This document shows, in pieces, positions 18,836-27,819 of a DNA stretch of 64,000 nt. The position numbers and the translations under genes were made by a program. The stretch is from contig NZ_CP011412.1 in assembly GCF_001007875.1 (NCBI RefSeq), positions 1,364,001-1,428,000 on the forward strand. Direction: 5' to 3'. Under the pieces are notes generated by a model. The model had not been told where the DNA came from. It worked only from the letters and a program-made list of their open reading frames with translations, and did not search any database. Within the stretch, counting starts at the first letter, position 1. Each line of letters begins with the position of its first letter. This DNA is from Sedimenticola thiotaurini. GTDB lineage: Bacteria > Pseudomonadota > Gammaproteobacteria > Chromatiales > Chromatiaceae.

Positions 18836-19495
18836 TCATGACCAGGAGTCCGGCGCGGCCGAGCCCAACAGGCTGTCCAGCTCCGTTTCACTCACTCCGA
18901 GCATAATCAGGATCTGTTTCTGGGCCGATTCCAGGATAGCGCGGCGCTCCTCTTCATGGGGGATGCTCTTGGCAATCGCAACGGCCCCCACCAGGGAAGC
19001 GAGAATGGCCCGGGCCTTTTCCGCGATAGTGTCCCGGTCCGGCTCGAACGGCAGCTTCTTCAACCGACTCAGGGCCATGATGCGGGTTTCCAGCATCTTC
19101 TTCAGGCTGTGGTAGGAGGTTTCAAACAGCTTTTTGACTTCGGCGTTGTCGTTACCGATCTCATTGAACAGGATCGTTTCCGGTCCCGGCTTGCTCTTCT
19201 CCCGCAACTCCTGCAGATTCCAGTAATTGGTCACCAGGGCGGTCAGATGCTTGATCGACAGCGGCCCCTTGACCAGTCGGGCAGCACGGCTGCCTTTCAG
19301 AGTCTCCAGGAACGACGCATTGTAGAGCGCCTCTTTGGATTCAAAGTGCGCATAGAAGGCGCCATGGGTCAGTTTCGCCAGTTTCATAATCTGGCTGATA
19401 GAGACCTTCTCAAAACCGTAGCGACAAAACAGCTCTGTAGCGGATTTCAGAATGCGCTCTTTTGACTTTGCTTTGTGATCTTCCGGGTATGGCAT
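18836..19495 (-). CDS. TetR/AcrR-family transcriptional regulator
   Basis: A 219-residue protein with an N-terminal TetR helix-turn-helix (ILKSATELFCRYGFEKVSISQIMKLAKLTHGAFYAHFESKEAL) and an all-helical ligand domain. It is divergent from the FabF-like ketosynthase at 19592 with a 96-base spacer, so it may control that gene and itself. The ligand is unknown; an acyl compound is plausible from context. Confidence 0.88.
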   Translation of the reverse strand: MPYPEDHKAKSKERILKSATELFCRYGFEKVSISQIMKLAKLTHGAFYAHFESKEALYNASFLETLKGSRAARLVKGPLSIKHLTALVTNYWNLQELREKSKPGPETILFNEIGNDNAEVKKLFETSYHSLKKMLETRIMALSRLKKLPFEPDRDTIAEKARAILASLVGAVAIAKSIPHEEERRAILESAQKQILIMLGVSETELDSLLGSAAPDSWS

Positions 19496-19591
19496 TTAAT
19501 TCCCCCAAAACGTCATGGGCAAAATATTATCTTGATCATATAGTGGCCGGTGCTAGGGTTTCTAGTATTGATAGAGTGTTATGGAGAAACC

Positions 19592-20860
19592 ATGAGTTCA
19601 CCGATCGTAATTACGGGTATGGGCATGATCAGCCCTCTGGGTTGTGGCGTCAAGCCGGTCTGGGAACGTCTGACCGCCGGTCAGTCAGGCATCGGCCTGA
19701 TCGATCGCTTTGATACCGCAGAGTTTCCGATCAAGATTGCCGGGCTGGTACCGGACATCGAACAGGATCCGCAGGCCGGTTTCAATATCGAGCCGCTGAT
19801 CGAGAAAAAGGAGCGCAAGAAACTCGACCTGTTCACCATCTACGCCATGGCCGCGGCCCATGAAGCACTGGAGCAGGCCGGCTGGCACCCGGAAAGCGAA
19901 GCCGACCAGCAGGCCACCGCCACCATCATTGCCACCGGTATCGGTGGTTTCACCACCATCACCCAGGCCCAACAGACCCTGGACAGCCGCGGTTACAAAC
20001 GCCTCTCCCCGTTTACCGTACCGGCCTTTCTGGCCAATATGGCGGCCGGTAACCTCTCTATCCGCTACGGTTTCAAAGGCCCGCTCGGCTGCCCCGTGAC
20101 CGCCTGTGCCGCCGGTATCCAGGCCATTGGCGACGGTATGCGCATCATCCGCAACGGCGAGGCTGAAGTGGCCCTGGTGGGCGGTGCGGAGGCGTGCGTC
20201 GACCCGCTGTCGCTGGCCGGCTTCAACGCCCTCAAGGCCCTATCCACCGAAGGCGAGGAGCCGACCCGGGCGTCCCGTCCCTTCGACCAGGCACGCAACG
20301 GCTTCATCATGGGTGAAGGCTCCGGTCTGATGGTCATCGAGACCCTGGAGCATGCTCTGGCACGGGGCGCTACGCCCCTGGCCGTACTGAGTGGCTACGG
20401 TACCAGCGCCGATGCCTACCACATCACTTCCGGTCCCGAGGATGGCGCCGGTGCCGCTGCTGCCATCCGTGCAGCGCTGCGCATGGCCGGGCTGCAACCG
20501 GGCGACATCAACTACGTCAACGCCCATGCCACCTCGACCCCGGTAGGTGACAAGGCGGAGATCGCCTCACTGAGAAATGTATTTGGTGACAGCCTGCCAC
20601 AGGTGCCGGTCTCGTCCACCAAATCGGCCACCGGCCATCTGCTCGGCGCAGCGGGAGGTATAGAGAGTATCTTCTCCGCCCTGGCGGTGATGCACGACCG
20701 GCTCCCGCCCACTCTGAATCTGGACAACGTTGATCCGACCATGGAGGACCTGGACTTCGTCCCCAAGGAGGCACGGTCCCAACCCACCCGACACGCCCTG
20801 TGCAACGGCTTCGGCTTTGGCGGGGTCAATGCGGCCCTGATCGTCAGTAAAATGTCATAG
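19592..20860 (+). CDS. Beta-ketoacyl-ACP synthase II (FabF family)
   Basis: A 422-residue thiolase-fold condensing enzyme starting MSSPIVITGMGMISPLGCG, after a GGAG ribosome binding site. The catalytic triad is visible: Cys in CPVTACAAGIQAIG, His in NAHATSTPVGD, and Lys/His in SSTKSATGHLLGAAGG. It elongates acyl-ACP with malonyl-ACP. It stands alone rather than in a fab cluster and faces a TetR regulator, so it may be a specialised FabF paralogue rather than the housekeeping copy. The symbol is left blank for that reason. Confidence 0.9.
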   Translation: MSSPIVITGMGMISPLGCGVKPVWERLTAGQSGIGLIDRFDTAEFPIKIAGLVPDIEQDPQAGFNIEPLIEKKERKKLDLFTIYAMAAAHEALEQAGWHPESEADQQATATIIATGIGGFTTITQAQQTLDSRGYKRLSPFTVPAFLANMAAGNLSIRYGFKGPLGCPVTACAAGIQAIGDGMRIIRNGEAEVALVGGAEACVDPLSLAGFNALKALSTEGEEPTRASRPFDQARNGFIMGEGSGLMVIETLEHALARGATPLAVLSGYGTSADAYHITSGPEDGAGAAAAIRAALRMAGLQPGDINYVNAHATSTPVGDKAEIASLRNVFGDSLPQVPVSSTKSATGHLLGAAGGIESIFSALAVMHDRLPPTLNLDNVDPTMEDLDFVPKEARSQPTRHALCNGFGFGGVNAALIVSKMS

Positions 20861-20865
20861 CTGGT

Positions 20866-21291
20866 TCACCCCTGCCGGGTGCTGATCTCCTGTTCAGGAC
20901 TCAGCACCCAGCAGCGTGGATTGTTGGCGTATCCGATATGGCTGTAGTAAGCGTTGGCCGCCGGCGCAGCCAGCAGAATCAGTTTACAGTGGGGCCCCAG
21001 TTGCGCCTGGGTAATGCGCTGCAACTCCCTGCCGATCCCGCTGCGCTGATGTTTTTTATGAACCGCCAGATCAGAAAGATAACAGGCGTAATGGAAATCT
21101 GTTACTGAGCGGGCCATGCCAACCAGTTCACCCCCGTACCAGGCAGTCACCATCAGGTCACTGTTACGAATCATCCCCTCCATACAGGCGCGATCTTCTA
21201 CCGGCCGACGCTCGCCCAGGGTCGATTCATGCAGCAGGGTAATGAACTGATCGGTTGAGACCGGGCTATTCACCTTGTATTCCAGATCCAT
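20866..21291 (-). CDS. GNAT-family N-acetyltransferase
   Basis: A 141-residue protein with the acetyl-CoA binding pattern of GNAT enzymes: DLAVHKKHQRSGIGRELQRIT contains the Q/RxxGxG/A loop, and a beta-bulge lies in LILLAAPAANAYYSHIGY. An AGGTGAAGCG ribosome binding site precedes the ATG. It converges with the FabF-like gene, with stop codons five bases apart. Substrate unknown. Confidence 0.85.
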   Translation of the reverse strand: MDLEYKVNSPVSTDQFITLLHESTLGERRPVEDRACMEGMIRNSDLMVTAWYGGELVGMARSVTDFHYACYLSDLAVHKKHQRSGIGRELQRITQAQLGPHCKLILLAAPAANAYYSHIGYANNPRCWVLSPEQEISTRQG

Positions 21292-21381
21292 CGCTTCACC
21301 TGTGACAGTTCATGGTTAGGCCATCCGGTCAATGGCTGTTCGATAAAGGGGTCGCTCTCCGTAGAGCCGATACAGAATGGA

Positions 21382-22449
21382 CTACCCCGCCGTTTCCATA
21401 GAGAGGATCCGCCCGGTCGGGTCAAATACCTGGTTTCGACCATGTCGCTTGGCCTCATAGAGTTTACGATCAGCCTCTGCAATCAGCTCAGCGGTATTCC
21501 GGACATTCAGGATACACTCGGTTCCGAAACTTGCGGTAACCGGATCCACAATCCCAAGTGCATCCAGAGCCAGCTGATCGATGACCTGGCGAAGTTTCTC
21601 CGCCACCAGTAATGATTGCGCCTGATCGGTCTGGGGCAGCAGAATCATAAACTCCTCCCCGCCCCAGCGGCACACCACGTCCTGCTGCCGGACCTCCTTT
21701 AACAGCAGTCTGGAGACCGTTATCAGCACTTCATCCCCCTTACCGTGACCGTACTTGTCATTAATCCGTTTGAAATAATCCAGGTCCATCATGATCAGTG
21801 AATAGGGGTGGCCGTGTCGAAGATACAGACTCTGTTCAACCTCCAGGCACTGCTGCATGGCCCGGCGATTCGCCAGGCCGGTGAGTGCATCCGTGCGGGA
21901 CGCCTGATCCAGTTCCCGGCTGATCGTCTCGTAATCACTCTGGCTCTTACTACGCAGGTATTCATAAATGGATGCCATGACACCCAACGACAGGAACGAC
22001 GCGATGAACCGGACCTTGAAGCTATATGAATACTCGGCGGTAACGAAAGGGAGGTCGGGATAGAACAGCAACACCGTGGAAATAACCAGGAGAATAAAAA
22101 AAGCGATCAGCCCCTTTTTGAATCCCTGTAGCAGCATGATGACCAGGAACAGTGAATGACACCAGAGTGGCCCACTGTTCTGCACACCGCCGGAGGCAAT
22201 CAGGTAGCAAAACACCAGGGCAACAGTAATAGAAATCCCGTAACTGCCATAGCTGAAATTCTGGGTACGCCGCATCACCAGTATGGAGAGCGATCCCATA
22301 AAGGCGCTGCCAAACAACACCCCAGCGATGAAATAATTGTCCCGGAAAATCGCATTACCACCAAAAAACATCAGGAAAATGACCCCCGCCAGACCTATCA
22401 TATTGATGGTCTGAAAATTTCGTTCCTGATCGATTTTTCTGATAAACAC
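21382..22449 (-). CDS. Membrane-bound diguanylate cyclase (GGDEF)
   Basis: A 355-residue protein with six or so N-terminal membrane helices (~15-175) and a C-terminal GGDEF domain. The active-site loop reads GGEEF in CRWGGEEFMILLP. An inhibitory I-site RxxD (RQQD) lies five residues upstream, so both catalysis and product feedback look intact. The start is a GTG with GAGGGA upstream. The MASE-like membrane part senses an unknown signal. It probably makes cyclic di-GMP. It is monocistronic. Confidence 0.9.
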   Translation of the reverse strand: MFIRKIDQERNFQTINMIGLAGVIFLMFFGGNAIFRDNYFIAGVLFGSAFMGSLSILVMRRTQNFSYGSYGISITVALVFCYLIASGGVQNSGPLWCHSLFLVIMLLQGFKKGLIAFFILLVISTVLLFYPDLPFVTAEYSYSFKVRFIASFLSLGVMASIYEYLRSKSQSDYETISRELDQASRTDALTGLANRRAMQQCLEVEQSLYLRHGHPYSLIMMDLDYFKRINDKYGHGKGDEVLITVSRLLLKEVRQQDVVCRWGGEEFMILLPQTDQAQSLLVAEKLRQVIDQLALDALGIVDPVTASFGTECILNVRNTAELIAEADRKLYEAKRHGRNQVFDPTGRILSMETAG

Positions 22450-22830
22450 GCTTGATCTGTCCCTCGATACCCAGGCTATTCCCTCATTTCCCTTAACATG
22501 GGCATACTCCCTGCCGACCTGTCAGAACAACGCTGCCACCCGACAATAGGTACAATTCGTGGTTAACACAGTGCCAGAGCAAGCCTGAGACAAACCACTG
22601 CAAGCCGGCCGGATTGCAACACGCTTCAATCCTGAAATAGAAAACCAGCTCCGTTAAATTCTAACAATCATACTCCTCCCCTACATCAACTATCTGTCCA
22701 GATTGTCGATCCTAAAAACAGAGCCAAAAAATTACACTGCCCTTCCTGCAGTAATTGGAGGACAGGGTGCCACTACCCATTTCCCGACATAACCCGGAAA
22801 TATCAATTTCAAGTAGTGGCACCACCGGAA
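22450..22830. other. Intergenic region without a gene; holds a nested inverted repeat
   Basis: No supportable coding frame. The distal part carries a perfect 11-bp inverted repeat, GGTGCCACTAC (22766-22776) with GTAGTGGCACC (22813-22823). An inner pair ATTTCC/GGAAAT lies at 22779-22784 and 22796-22801. It sits immediately after the DUF302 gene on the minus strand. It may act as a transcript end, but no T-run follows. Confidence 0.5.
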
Positions 22831-23283
22831 CTACCGGGTGGCTGCCGCCCGGGTCATACCCGCCAGCGCCTTCTCCACTTTCTGCAGGGTCTCCTGACAC
22901 CCCACAATGCTGTGCCGCTGTTCCAGGTAGCGGGGATCGTTATAGGAGATCCAGACCTTGGCATCCCCATCCTCCCAGATCAGGGCTTTCTGTGGCAAGT
23001 CGATAGCAACGCTCTGTTGACACGCCATCAGCGGACTGCCCACTTTGGGATTACCGAATATGATCAACTCAGTTTTACGCAGCTCTATACCCACTTTAGC
23101 CGCACCGTCTGAATGCTTAATACGATTAAAGACGGTCATTCCTTTCTTCGTTAAAATCGCCTCAAGACGATTGGCAGTCTCTTCAACACCGAACTCACTG
23201 GCCACATTGATAACCCCGTCTGCGGCGGATAGGGGAGCAGATAGCCAAATGAAAGCAAATGCTGCGAATAAAACTTTTTTCAT
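22831..23283 (-). CDS. Secreted DUF302 protein
   Basis: A 150-residue protein starting MKKVLFAAFAFIWLSAPLSAADG, a clear Sec signal peptide with cleavage after SAA or SAADG, following an AGGAGAG ribosome binding site. The mature part has the DUF302 pattern ETANRLEAILTKKGMTVFNRIKH and ELIIFGNPKVGSPLMACQQSVAIDLPQKALIW. DUF302 proteins are small periplasmic or cytoplasmic proteins of uncertain function, often near sulfur or metal metabolism genes. Confidence 0.85.
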   Translation of the reverse strand: MKKVLFAAFAFIWLSAPLSAADGVINVASEFGVEETANRLEAILTKKGMTVFNRIKHSDGAAKVGIELRKTELIIFGNPKVGSPLMACQQSVAIDLPQKALIWEDGDAKVWISYNDPRYLEQRHSIVGCQETLQKVEKALAGMTRAAATR

Positions 23284-23576
23284 GATCTCTCCTGTTACTC
23301 TTGGTGGATATAAAGTTTTTCTTCTCAATCAACTGTAGTCCGACTTTCCGACAAGTGAAAAGCCGGCTCTCCATAACAGTAATCACCCGGCCGCTTCCAG
23401 ACTGAAAAGAACAGCCTGCCTGCAGAGATAGTCGTGGGGAGAGGCGAGTTCGACTGGAGCAGTTATCCGGTTGGTATAAAAAGATCTGCCCAGCTGAAAT
23501 ATTCTAGCATCAACCCGGGTCTTTTCAGGCAAGGACCACTTCTCAGGTCCACCAACAAATACCCAGGAGATTTATA

Positions 23577-23807
23577 ATGAAACTTTCCAATAAACTGCTC
23601 GCCGTTGCTGCCGCCTCTCTTCTCTCCACCGGCATCGTCCTGGCGGACGATCTTAGCGATGACCTGATCTACGGGTCCAACTCAACCGACTTCACCCAAC
23701 TGCCGGCCACTGCAGCTGGCTCTGCCTCCGACAGTAGCCCGGTACAGGTGTCCGAAGGAATCGCCGCCATCCCCGACTATCTGGAAGGTATACACGCTAA
23801 CCAGTAA
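23577..23807 (+). CDS. Small secreted protein of unknown function
   Basis: A 76-residue protein with a textbook signal peptide (MKLSNKLLAVAAASLLSTGIVLA, cleavage before DDLSDD) and a CCAGGAGAT ribosome binding site. The mature ~53 residues are acidic and rich in Ser, Ala and Asp without cysteines or a recognisable fold. A stem-loop terminator follows. It is probably a real, separately transcribed periplasmic or exported peptide. I do not recognise the family. Confidence 0.65.
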   Translation: MKLSNKLLAVAAASLLSTGIVLADDLSDDLIYGSNSTDFTQLPATAAGSASDSSPVQVSEGIAAIPDYLEGIHANQ

Positions 23808-23827
23808 ATTTAACTTCATCAGCCGAT

Positions 23828-23857
23828 GCGGTCAGTTGGGGATTCCCGACTGACCGC
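23828..23857 (+). terminator. Stem-loop after the small secreted protein gene
   Basis: GCGGTCAGT and ACTGACCGC form a 9-bp stem, extended inside by GGG/CCC, 20 bases after the stop codon. A moderately T-rich TTACTGCTGTTG follows. Confidence 0.6.
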
Positions 23858-23929
23858 TTACTGCTGTTGCACCCGGTAAGTCACCCGATCAGCCGAAGAG
23901 CCATGGAACCCGAACCGATCAAGGCCGGC

Positions 23930-25402
23930 TTAACAGCCCACGCTCTCCACCGACCATTCAGCACTATCCACGCCCTTCTCCCCGACCACCTTCAGCAGTC
24001 CCTGCAGCCAGGCATCCGGGCCGGCGATATACACTTCGGTTCGGTTATTCTGCTCGATCGTCTGGATTATCTGGTCCGCCAGCACCTCCAGCGGTATGTC
24101 GGCCTCGGTGCTGCGGTACTGGAAGTTGTCCAGGGCATCATTCCAGGAGCGACAGAGTCGCTCCAGCGAAGAGCCGGCGGGATTGCCTCCCACCAGGATC
24201 AGGGAGAGCTCCTCCGCCTCATCAATGGTGATCGCCTGCTCCACCAGGCTTTTGACTGGCGCCAGACCACCCCCCTTGGCGACGAACAGCACCGGTCGCT
24301 TGGAGTCTTCATGGAGCAGAAACTGGCCATCCGGCCCCTCCAGCACCAGTGTCTGCCGGGCCAGGTCCCCCTTGAAGACCACATCCTCCAGGGGCGAACC
24401 GATGCCGGCAAACAGTAAAAACAGCAGGTTGCGGCCATCACAGGGGCAGCTGGCGATATAGAGCGTATCACTGACACCCTCTTCCGTGGTCAGGCGCACC
24501 CGCTGTCCCGCCTTGAACCGCAGTGACTGGGTACGGGGGGTCTGCACATGCAGCACCGCCAGCTCTGGACTCTCCAGCTCCACCTTGCGCACCAGCGCCC
24601 GAATCACCTGGTGGGGCAGCACTTCGCTGGCGGTGGCCTCATTGGCCTCGATTACCAGGTCGGATATGGCAGTATTGGAACAGGCCAGTATGTAGCCCTG
24701 CGCCTGCTCCCGGGCGCTCAGCACATAATCGTGCTGGCGCAGCTTGCGCACCGCCCCGGAGACCACCCGGCATTTACAGGCGCCACAATTGCCGCTGGTG
24801 CAGCCGTAATCGAGATAGAGGCCGGCCTTGAGTCCCGCCTCCAGAATGGAGTCGTTGCCTTCAATAAAAAACTCATGGCCGCTCGGTTGCAGGCGCACCG
24901 CGGCAGTGACGATCTTCAACAGGGCATTCTTGGCGAACAGGCGCGCCTTGGCGTCTTCCACCCGGTCCAGTCGCCCCATCGCCCCCTGCAGCTTATCGAT
25001 ACAGTCTCTGATGGCGGTCTGCAGGGCCGCTTCCGGTTTATCCAACGCCTCCCGCAGCTCTGCTATGGTCTCTTCCAGCAGCAGCTCGGAGGTATTAAGG
25101 GCCGATTTGGTCTGCACCAGGATATGCTGAAACTCATACAGCCGCTGCATCAGCACCTGGGGATCGGGCATCCAGCCGTCACTGTAGTGGGATTTGGGCC
25201 GCGCCTCGCTTTTGATGCGCTGCACCCGCTCCAGTACCGGATCCTCATCCAGGTTGATCTCGGGATAGAGTACCAGCAGATCCTCGATGGCGATCTCCCC
25301 TTCAAAGGTTTTTACCCGCTCTTTTCTGATTCTTTTCTGCAGTTCGCCCCGGGTGACATCCGCCAGGCGCGCCGCCCGGGAGAGTGATAACAGTTGTGGC
25401 AT
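23930..25402 (-). CDS. HTH / 2Fe-2S ferredoxin / FAD-NAD(P)H oxidoreductase fusion
   Basis: A 490-residue protein started at MPQLLSLSRAARLADVT, where AGGAGGG precedes the ATG. Residues ~5-45 look like an excisionase/MerR-type helix-turn-helix (SRAARLADVTRGELQKRIRK). Residues 50-165 are helical. Residues ~170-255 form a plant-type 2Fe-2S ferredoxin with Cys201, Cys206, Cys209 and Cys241. The rest is a ferredoxin-reductase module with FAD-binding (FKAGQRVRLT) and NAD-binding (VLFVAKGGGLAPVKSLVEQA) strands. The oxidoreductase part resembles CDP-6-deoxy-glucoseen or phenol hydroxylase reductases. The N-terminal DNA-binding-like part is unusual. No partner oxygenase is adjacent. Confidence 0.75.
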   Translation of the reverse strand: MPQLLSLSRAARLADVTRGELQKRIRKERVKTFEGEIAIEDLLVLYPEINLDEDPVLERVQRIKSEARPKSHYSDGWMPDPQVLMQRLYEFQHILVQTKSALNTSELLLEETIAELREALDKPEAALQTAIRDCIDKLQGAMGRLDRVEDAKARLFAKNALLKIVTAAVRLQPSGHEFFIEGNDSILEAGLKAGLYLDYGCTSGNCGACKCRVVSGAVRKLRQHDYVLSAREQAQGYILACSNTAISDLVIEANEATASEVLPHQVIRALVRKVELESPELAVLHVQTPRTQSLRFKAGQRVRLTTEEGVSDTLYIASCPCDGRNLLFLLFAGIGSPLEDVVFKGDLARQTLVLEGPDGQFLLHEDSKRPVLFVAKGGGLAPVKSLVEQAITIDEAEELSLILVGGNPAGSSLERLCRSWNDALDNFQYRSTEADIPLEVLADQIIQTIEQNNRTEVYIAGPDAWLQGLLKVVGEKGVDSAEWSVESVGC

Positions 25403-25549
25403 TAGGCTTCCCTCCTGATTCACACTGTAAGGCAATATAACAGTTCCGGCGGAACGGCTGATAGCTCAAAGAGAACCCGTTGTCGTTGCCCCTATCCCGT
25501 CAACAGCTACACTCTATTCAGACAGAATAGCCAATAACGGTTTCAGGCA

Positions 25550-25939
25550 ATGAATCAGACCCATGCACAATCCGGCACTGAACTGGCCATCCTGGCTGAG
25601 GCGCTGTTCCTTGCCAACCTGCTACTGCTGCCGGGGATCTGTTTTCTCTGGCTCGCTTATCTCTATTTCAAACACCGCCACACCGGGCCACCACTGGCCC
25701 GCTCCCACCTGGAGCAGACTTTCATTGCCAGCATTATCGGCGGTGTCCTGCTGGTGATCGCCAACCTGGCGATCCTCTGGCTGGGGGGGTATCGAAGCGC
25801 CAACACCTGGGTGGTGCTGATTCTCTACTTCACCACTATTCACTCCACCCTGGTGGTGCTGGGGATGGTGGGACTCTCCAAGGCGATGGCCGGTAGCGAG
25901 TTCCGTTTCCCCCTTATCGGCAGACTCAGTTTCAATTGA
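25550..25939 (+). CDS. Small integral membrane protein of unknown function
   Basis: A 129-residue protein with three strong hydrophobic helices (~17-40, ~58-78, ~88-110), basic loops (YFKHRHTGPP) and a cytoplasmic tail. I do not recognise the family. It converges with the ThDP-dependent decarboxylase gene, with 20 bases between the two stops. Confidence 0.65.
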   Translation: MNQTHAQSGTELAILAEALFLANLLLLPGICFLWLAYLYFKHRHTGPPLARSHLEQTFIASIIGGVLLVIANLAILWLGGYRSANTWVVLILYFTTIHSTLVVLGMVGLSKAMAGSEFRFPLIGRLSFN

Positions 25940-25959
25940 CCCAGCTGCCGGATGGCAGC

Positions 25960-27582
25960 CTACTGCTTCGCCAGCCGTCGGCCATGGGCCTCTACAAACT
26001 GCTGCAGGGTGGCACTGCGGGCGTCCTCGGCCAGCATGATCTCGATCAGCTGAAACCGCCCCCGGGTGGCAACCGCCTGCTCCAGCGCAACCTGCAGTTC
26101 AGCCCGGCTGCTGACCCGCACCCCATCACCCCCGAGGGGACCGCACAGATCGGCAAAGTGCCAGTCATCCAGCTGGTTGAATTCACTCTCCGGCTGGAAC
26201 GTGGCCAACATGCCCCAGCAGCTGTTGTTGAACAGCAGCACAATCGGGTCCCAGCCGTAGCGTCGGCAGTTCCCCAACTCCCACCCGGTCATCTGAAATG
26301 CCCCGTCGCCCACCAGAATAAGGGGCCGCTGACCGGTGGCTGCCTGCAGGCCCAGGCCGGCTGGCACGCCGAATCCCATGGTGGCGTAATAGCCGGGCGC
26401 CACCAGCTGAGTGTTGTCCATATCCATGGCGGTGAACAGGCAGTCACCGATGTCCGAGGCGATCATCAGCGGACCGTGACGATCAAACAGATCATTAACC
26501 GCCCGGGCGATATCGGTGGGGACAATAGGCGACCGATCCGCCTCCAGGCCCCGTGGGTAGCTGGGTTTGACCGGGTCGGCATGGTTGGTATTGGCCTGGG
26601 TCTGGCGCAACAGCTCATCCACCAGCTCCGCCAGCGACAGTCCCCGGTAGCAGTGATAACCCACCTGCACCTCACGATCGGTGGCGTTCACAGTGTGACG
26701 AATATCCAGCCGCCTGGCCGAGACACCAAAATTGGTATCACACACGATCACCCCCAGCATCAACAACTGGTCCGACCCTTCCACCGCTTCGCAGACAGCG
26801 GCATCCCCCGCCATGCCGATATAGGCGCCGATAAAGGGGCAGTCCGATCCGGAGAACAGACCACGGCCCATAAACGAGGTGGCCACCGGCAGATTCAGGC
26901 GTCGGGAGAGCTCGGCCACCTTCTCCTCCAGTCCATAGCGACGCACCTCCACGCCGGCCAGGATCACCGGGCGTTGCGCCGCCCCGATCCGGGCCAGGAT
27001 ATCCTCCGCACAGGCCGCCAGCGCCTGGGGATCAGCGCTGGATGGGGCCAGCAGCGGAACCGTATCACAGGGGGCATCGACCAGATCACGGGGAAACTCG
27101 ATATAGACCGGACGGGACTGCTCCAGGCAGTTGCGCAGCACCCGGGCGATCTGTTCCGGTGCACTGCGCAGGTCATCCAGCACCAGCTGGTCACAGGTAA
27201 ACTCCTTGAAAACTTCATACTGGGAACCGAGCGTCTTGACCTGGTGGTGCAACAGCAGGTCGCCCTGGTTCTCCGACAAGCCGGGTGCACCGGAGATCAC
27301 CACCAGGGGGGATTTCTCCGCATAGGCGCAGGCCACGCTGTTGACCATATTGAAAGCGCCGGCCCCGTAGGTAACCACCGCCACCCCCAGGGAGCCGCGG
27401 CAGCGCGCCGCCGCATCGGCCGCGAAGCCGATCCCCGGCTCATGGCTGAGGGTATAGAAAGGGAGGATACCCGATTGCTCGATCACCCTGAAAAAAGGCA
27501 GAACGAAATCCCCCGGAATACCGAAGATCTCCTCTGCTCCATAGCGTTTCAAACTGTGCAACAGCGCCTCTGCCAACGTCAT
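25960..27582 (-). CDS. ThDP-dependent 2-keto acid decarboxylase (indolepyruvate/phenylpyruvate type)
   Basis: A ~540-residue enzyme with the three-domain pyruvate-decarboxylase fold. The glutamate that activates ThDP lies in FYTLSHEPGIGFAADAAAR, and the Mg/ThDP motif is GDGAFQMTGWELGNCRRYGWDPIVLLFNN. A GGAGAG lies six bases before this ATG and only one base before an upstream ATG at 27588, so the inner start is favoured. The fold fits IpdC/Aro10-type decarboxylases acting on aromatic 2-keto acids from amino acid transamination. The divergent Lrp-type regulator supports a link to amino acids. The exact substrate is not resolvable. Confidence 0.82.
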   Translation of the reverse strand: MTLAEALLHSLKRYGAEEIFGIPGDFVLPFFRVIEQSGILPFYTLSHEPGIGFAADAAARCRGSLGVAVVTYGAGAFNMVNSVACAYAEKSPLVVISGAPGLSENQGDLLLHHQVKTLGSQYEVFKEFTCDQLVLDDLRSAPEQIARVLRNCLEQSRPVYIEFPRDLVDAPCDTVPLLAPSSADPQALAACAEDILARIGAAQRPVILAGVEVRRYGLEEKVAELSRRLNLPVATSFMGRGLFSGSDCPFIGAYIGMAGDAAVCEAVEGSDQLLMLGVIVCDTNFGVSARRLDIRHTVNATDREVQVGYHCYRGLSLAELVDELLRQTQANTNHADPVKPSYPRGLEADRSPIVPTDIARAVNDLFDRHGPLMIASDIGDCLFTAMDMDNTQLVAPGYYATMGFGVPAGLGLQAATGQRPLILVGDGAFQMTGWELGNCRRYGWDPIVLLFNNSCWGMLATFQPESEFNQLDDWHFADLCGPLGGDGVRVSSRAELQVALEQAVATRGRFQLIEIMLAEDARSATLQQFVEAHGRRLAKQ

Positions 27583-27678
27583 ATTCATCTCTCCGGTTCA
27601 GCAAAAAACTGCCGCCAGCATAGCGCAATCGGAATGACGTTTTCGCGTGTTTAGCTGATAAGAAGCGCCGTTTAACGC

Positions 27679-27691
27679 ATGAATCATTCAT
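27679..27691. promoter_or_regulatory. Operator candidate for the Lrp-type regulator
   Basis: ATGAAT-C-ATTCAT is a perfect palindrome in the AT-rich spacer between the decarboxylase and the Lrp-type gene, where both promoters must lie. Assignment to the regulator is inference. Confidence 0.35.
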
Positions 27692-27819
27692 TTATTTTAT
27701 ATTTATGACTATATACTGCATCATAGAGAGAAAAGAGATGAGTTCCATTTAAACCGGTGTCGCGCTGAACTGCCTGAAAGCAGGCAGTTTCGGCACAGCC
27801 ACCCCATTCCGGAGTGCCC

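Noticed and set aside
25936-27654. 572-codon plus-strand frame opposite the keto acid decarboxylase
   Set aside because: Shadow of a well supported enzyme; no domain and no ribosome binding site.
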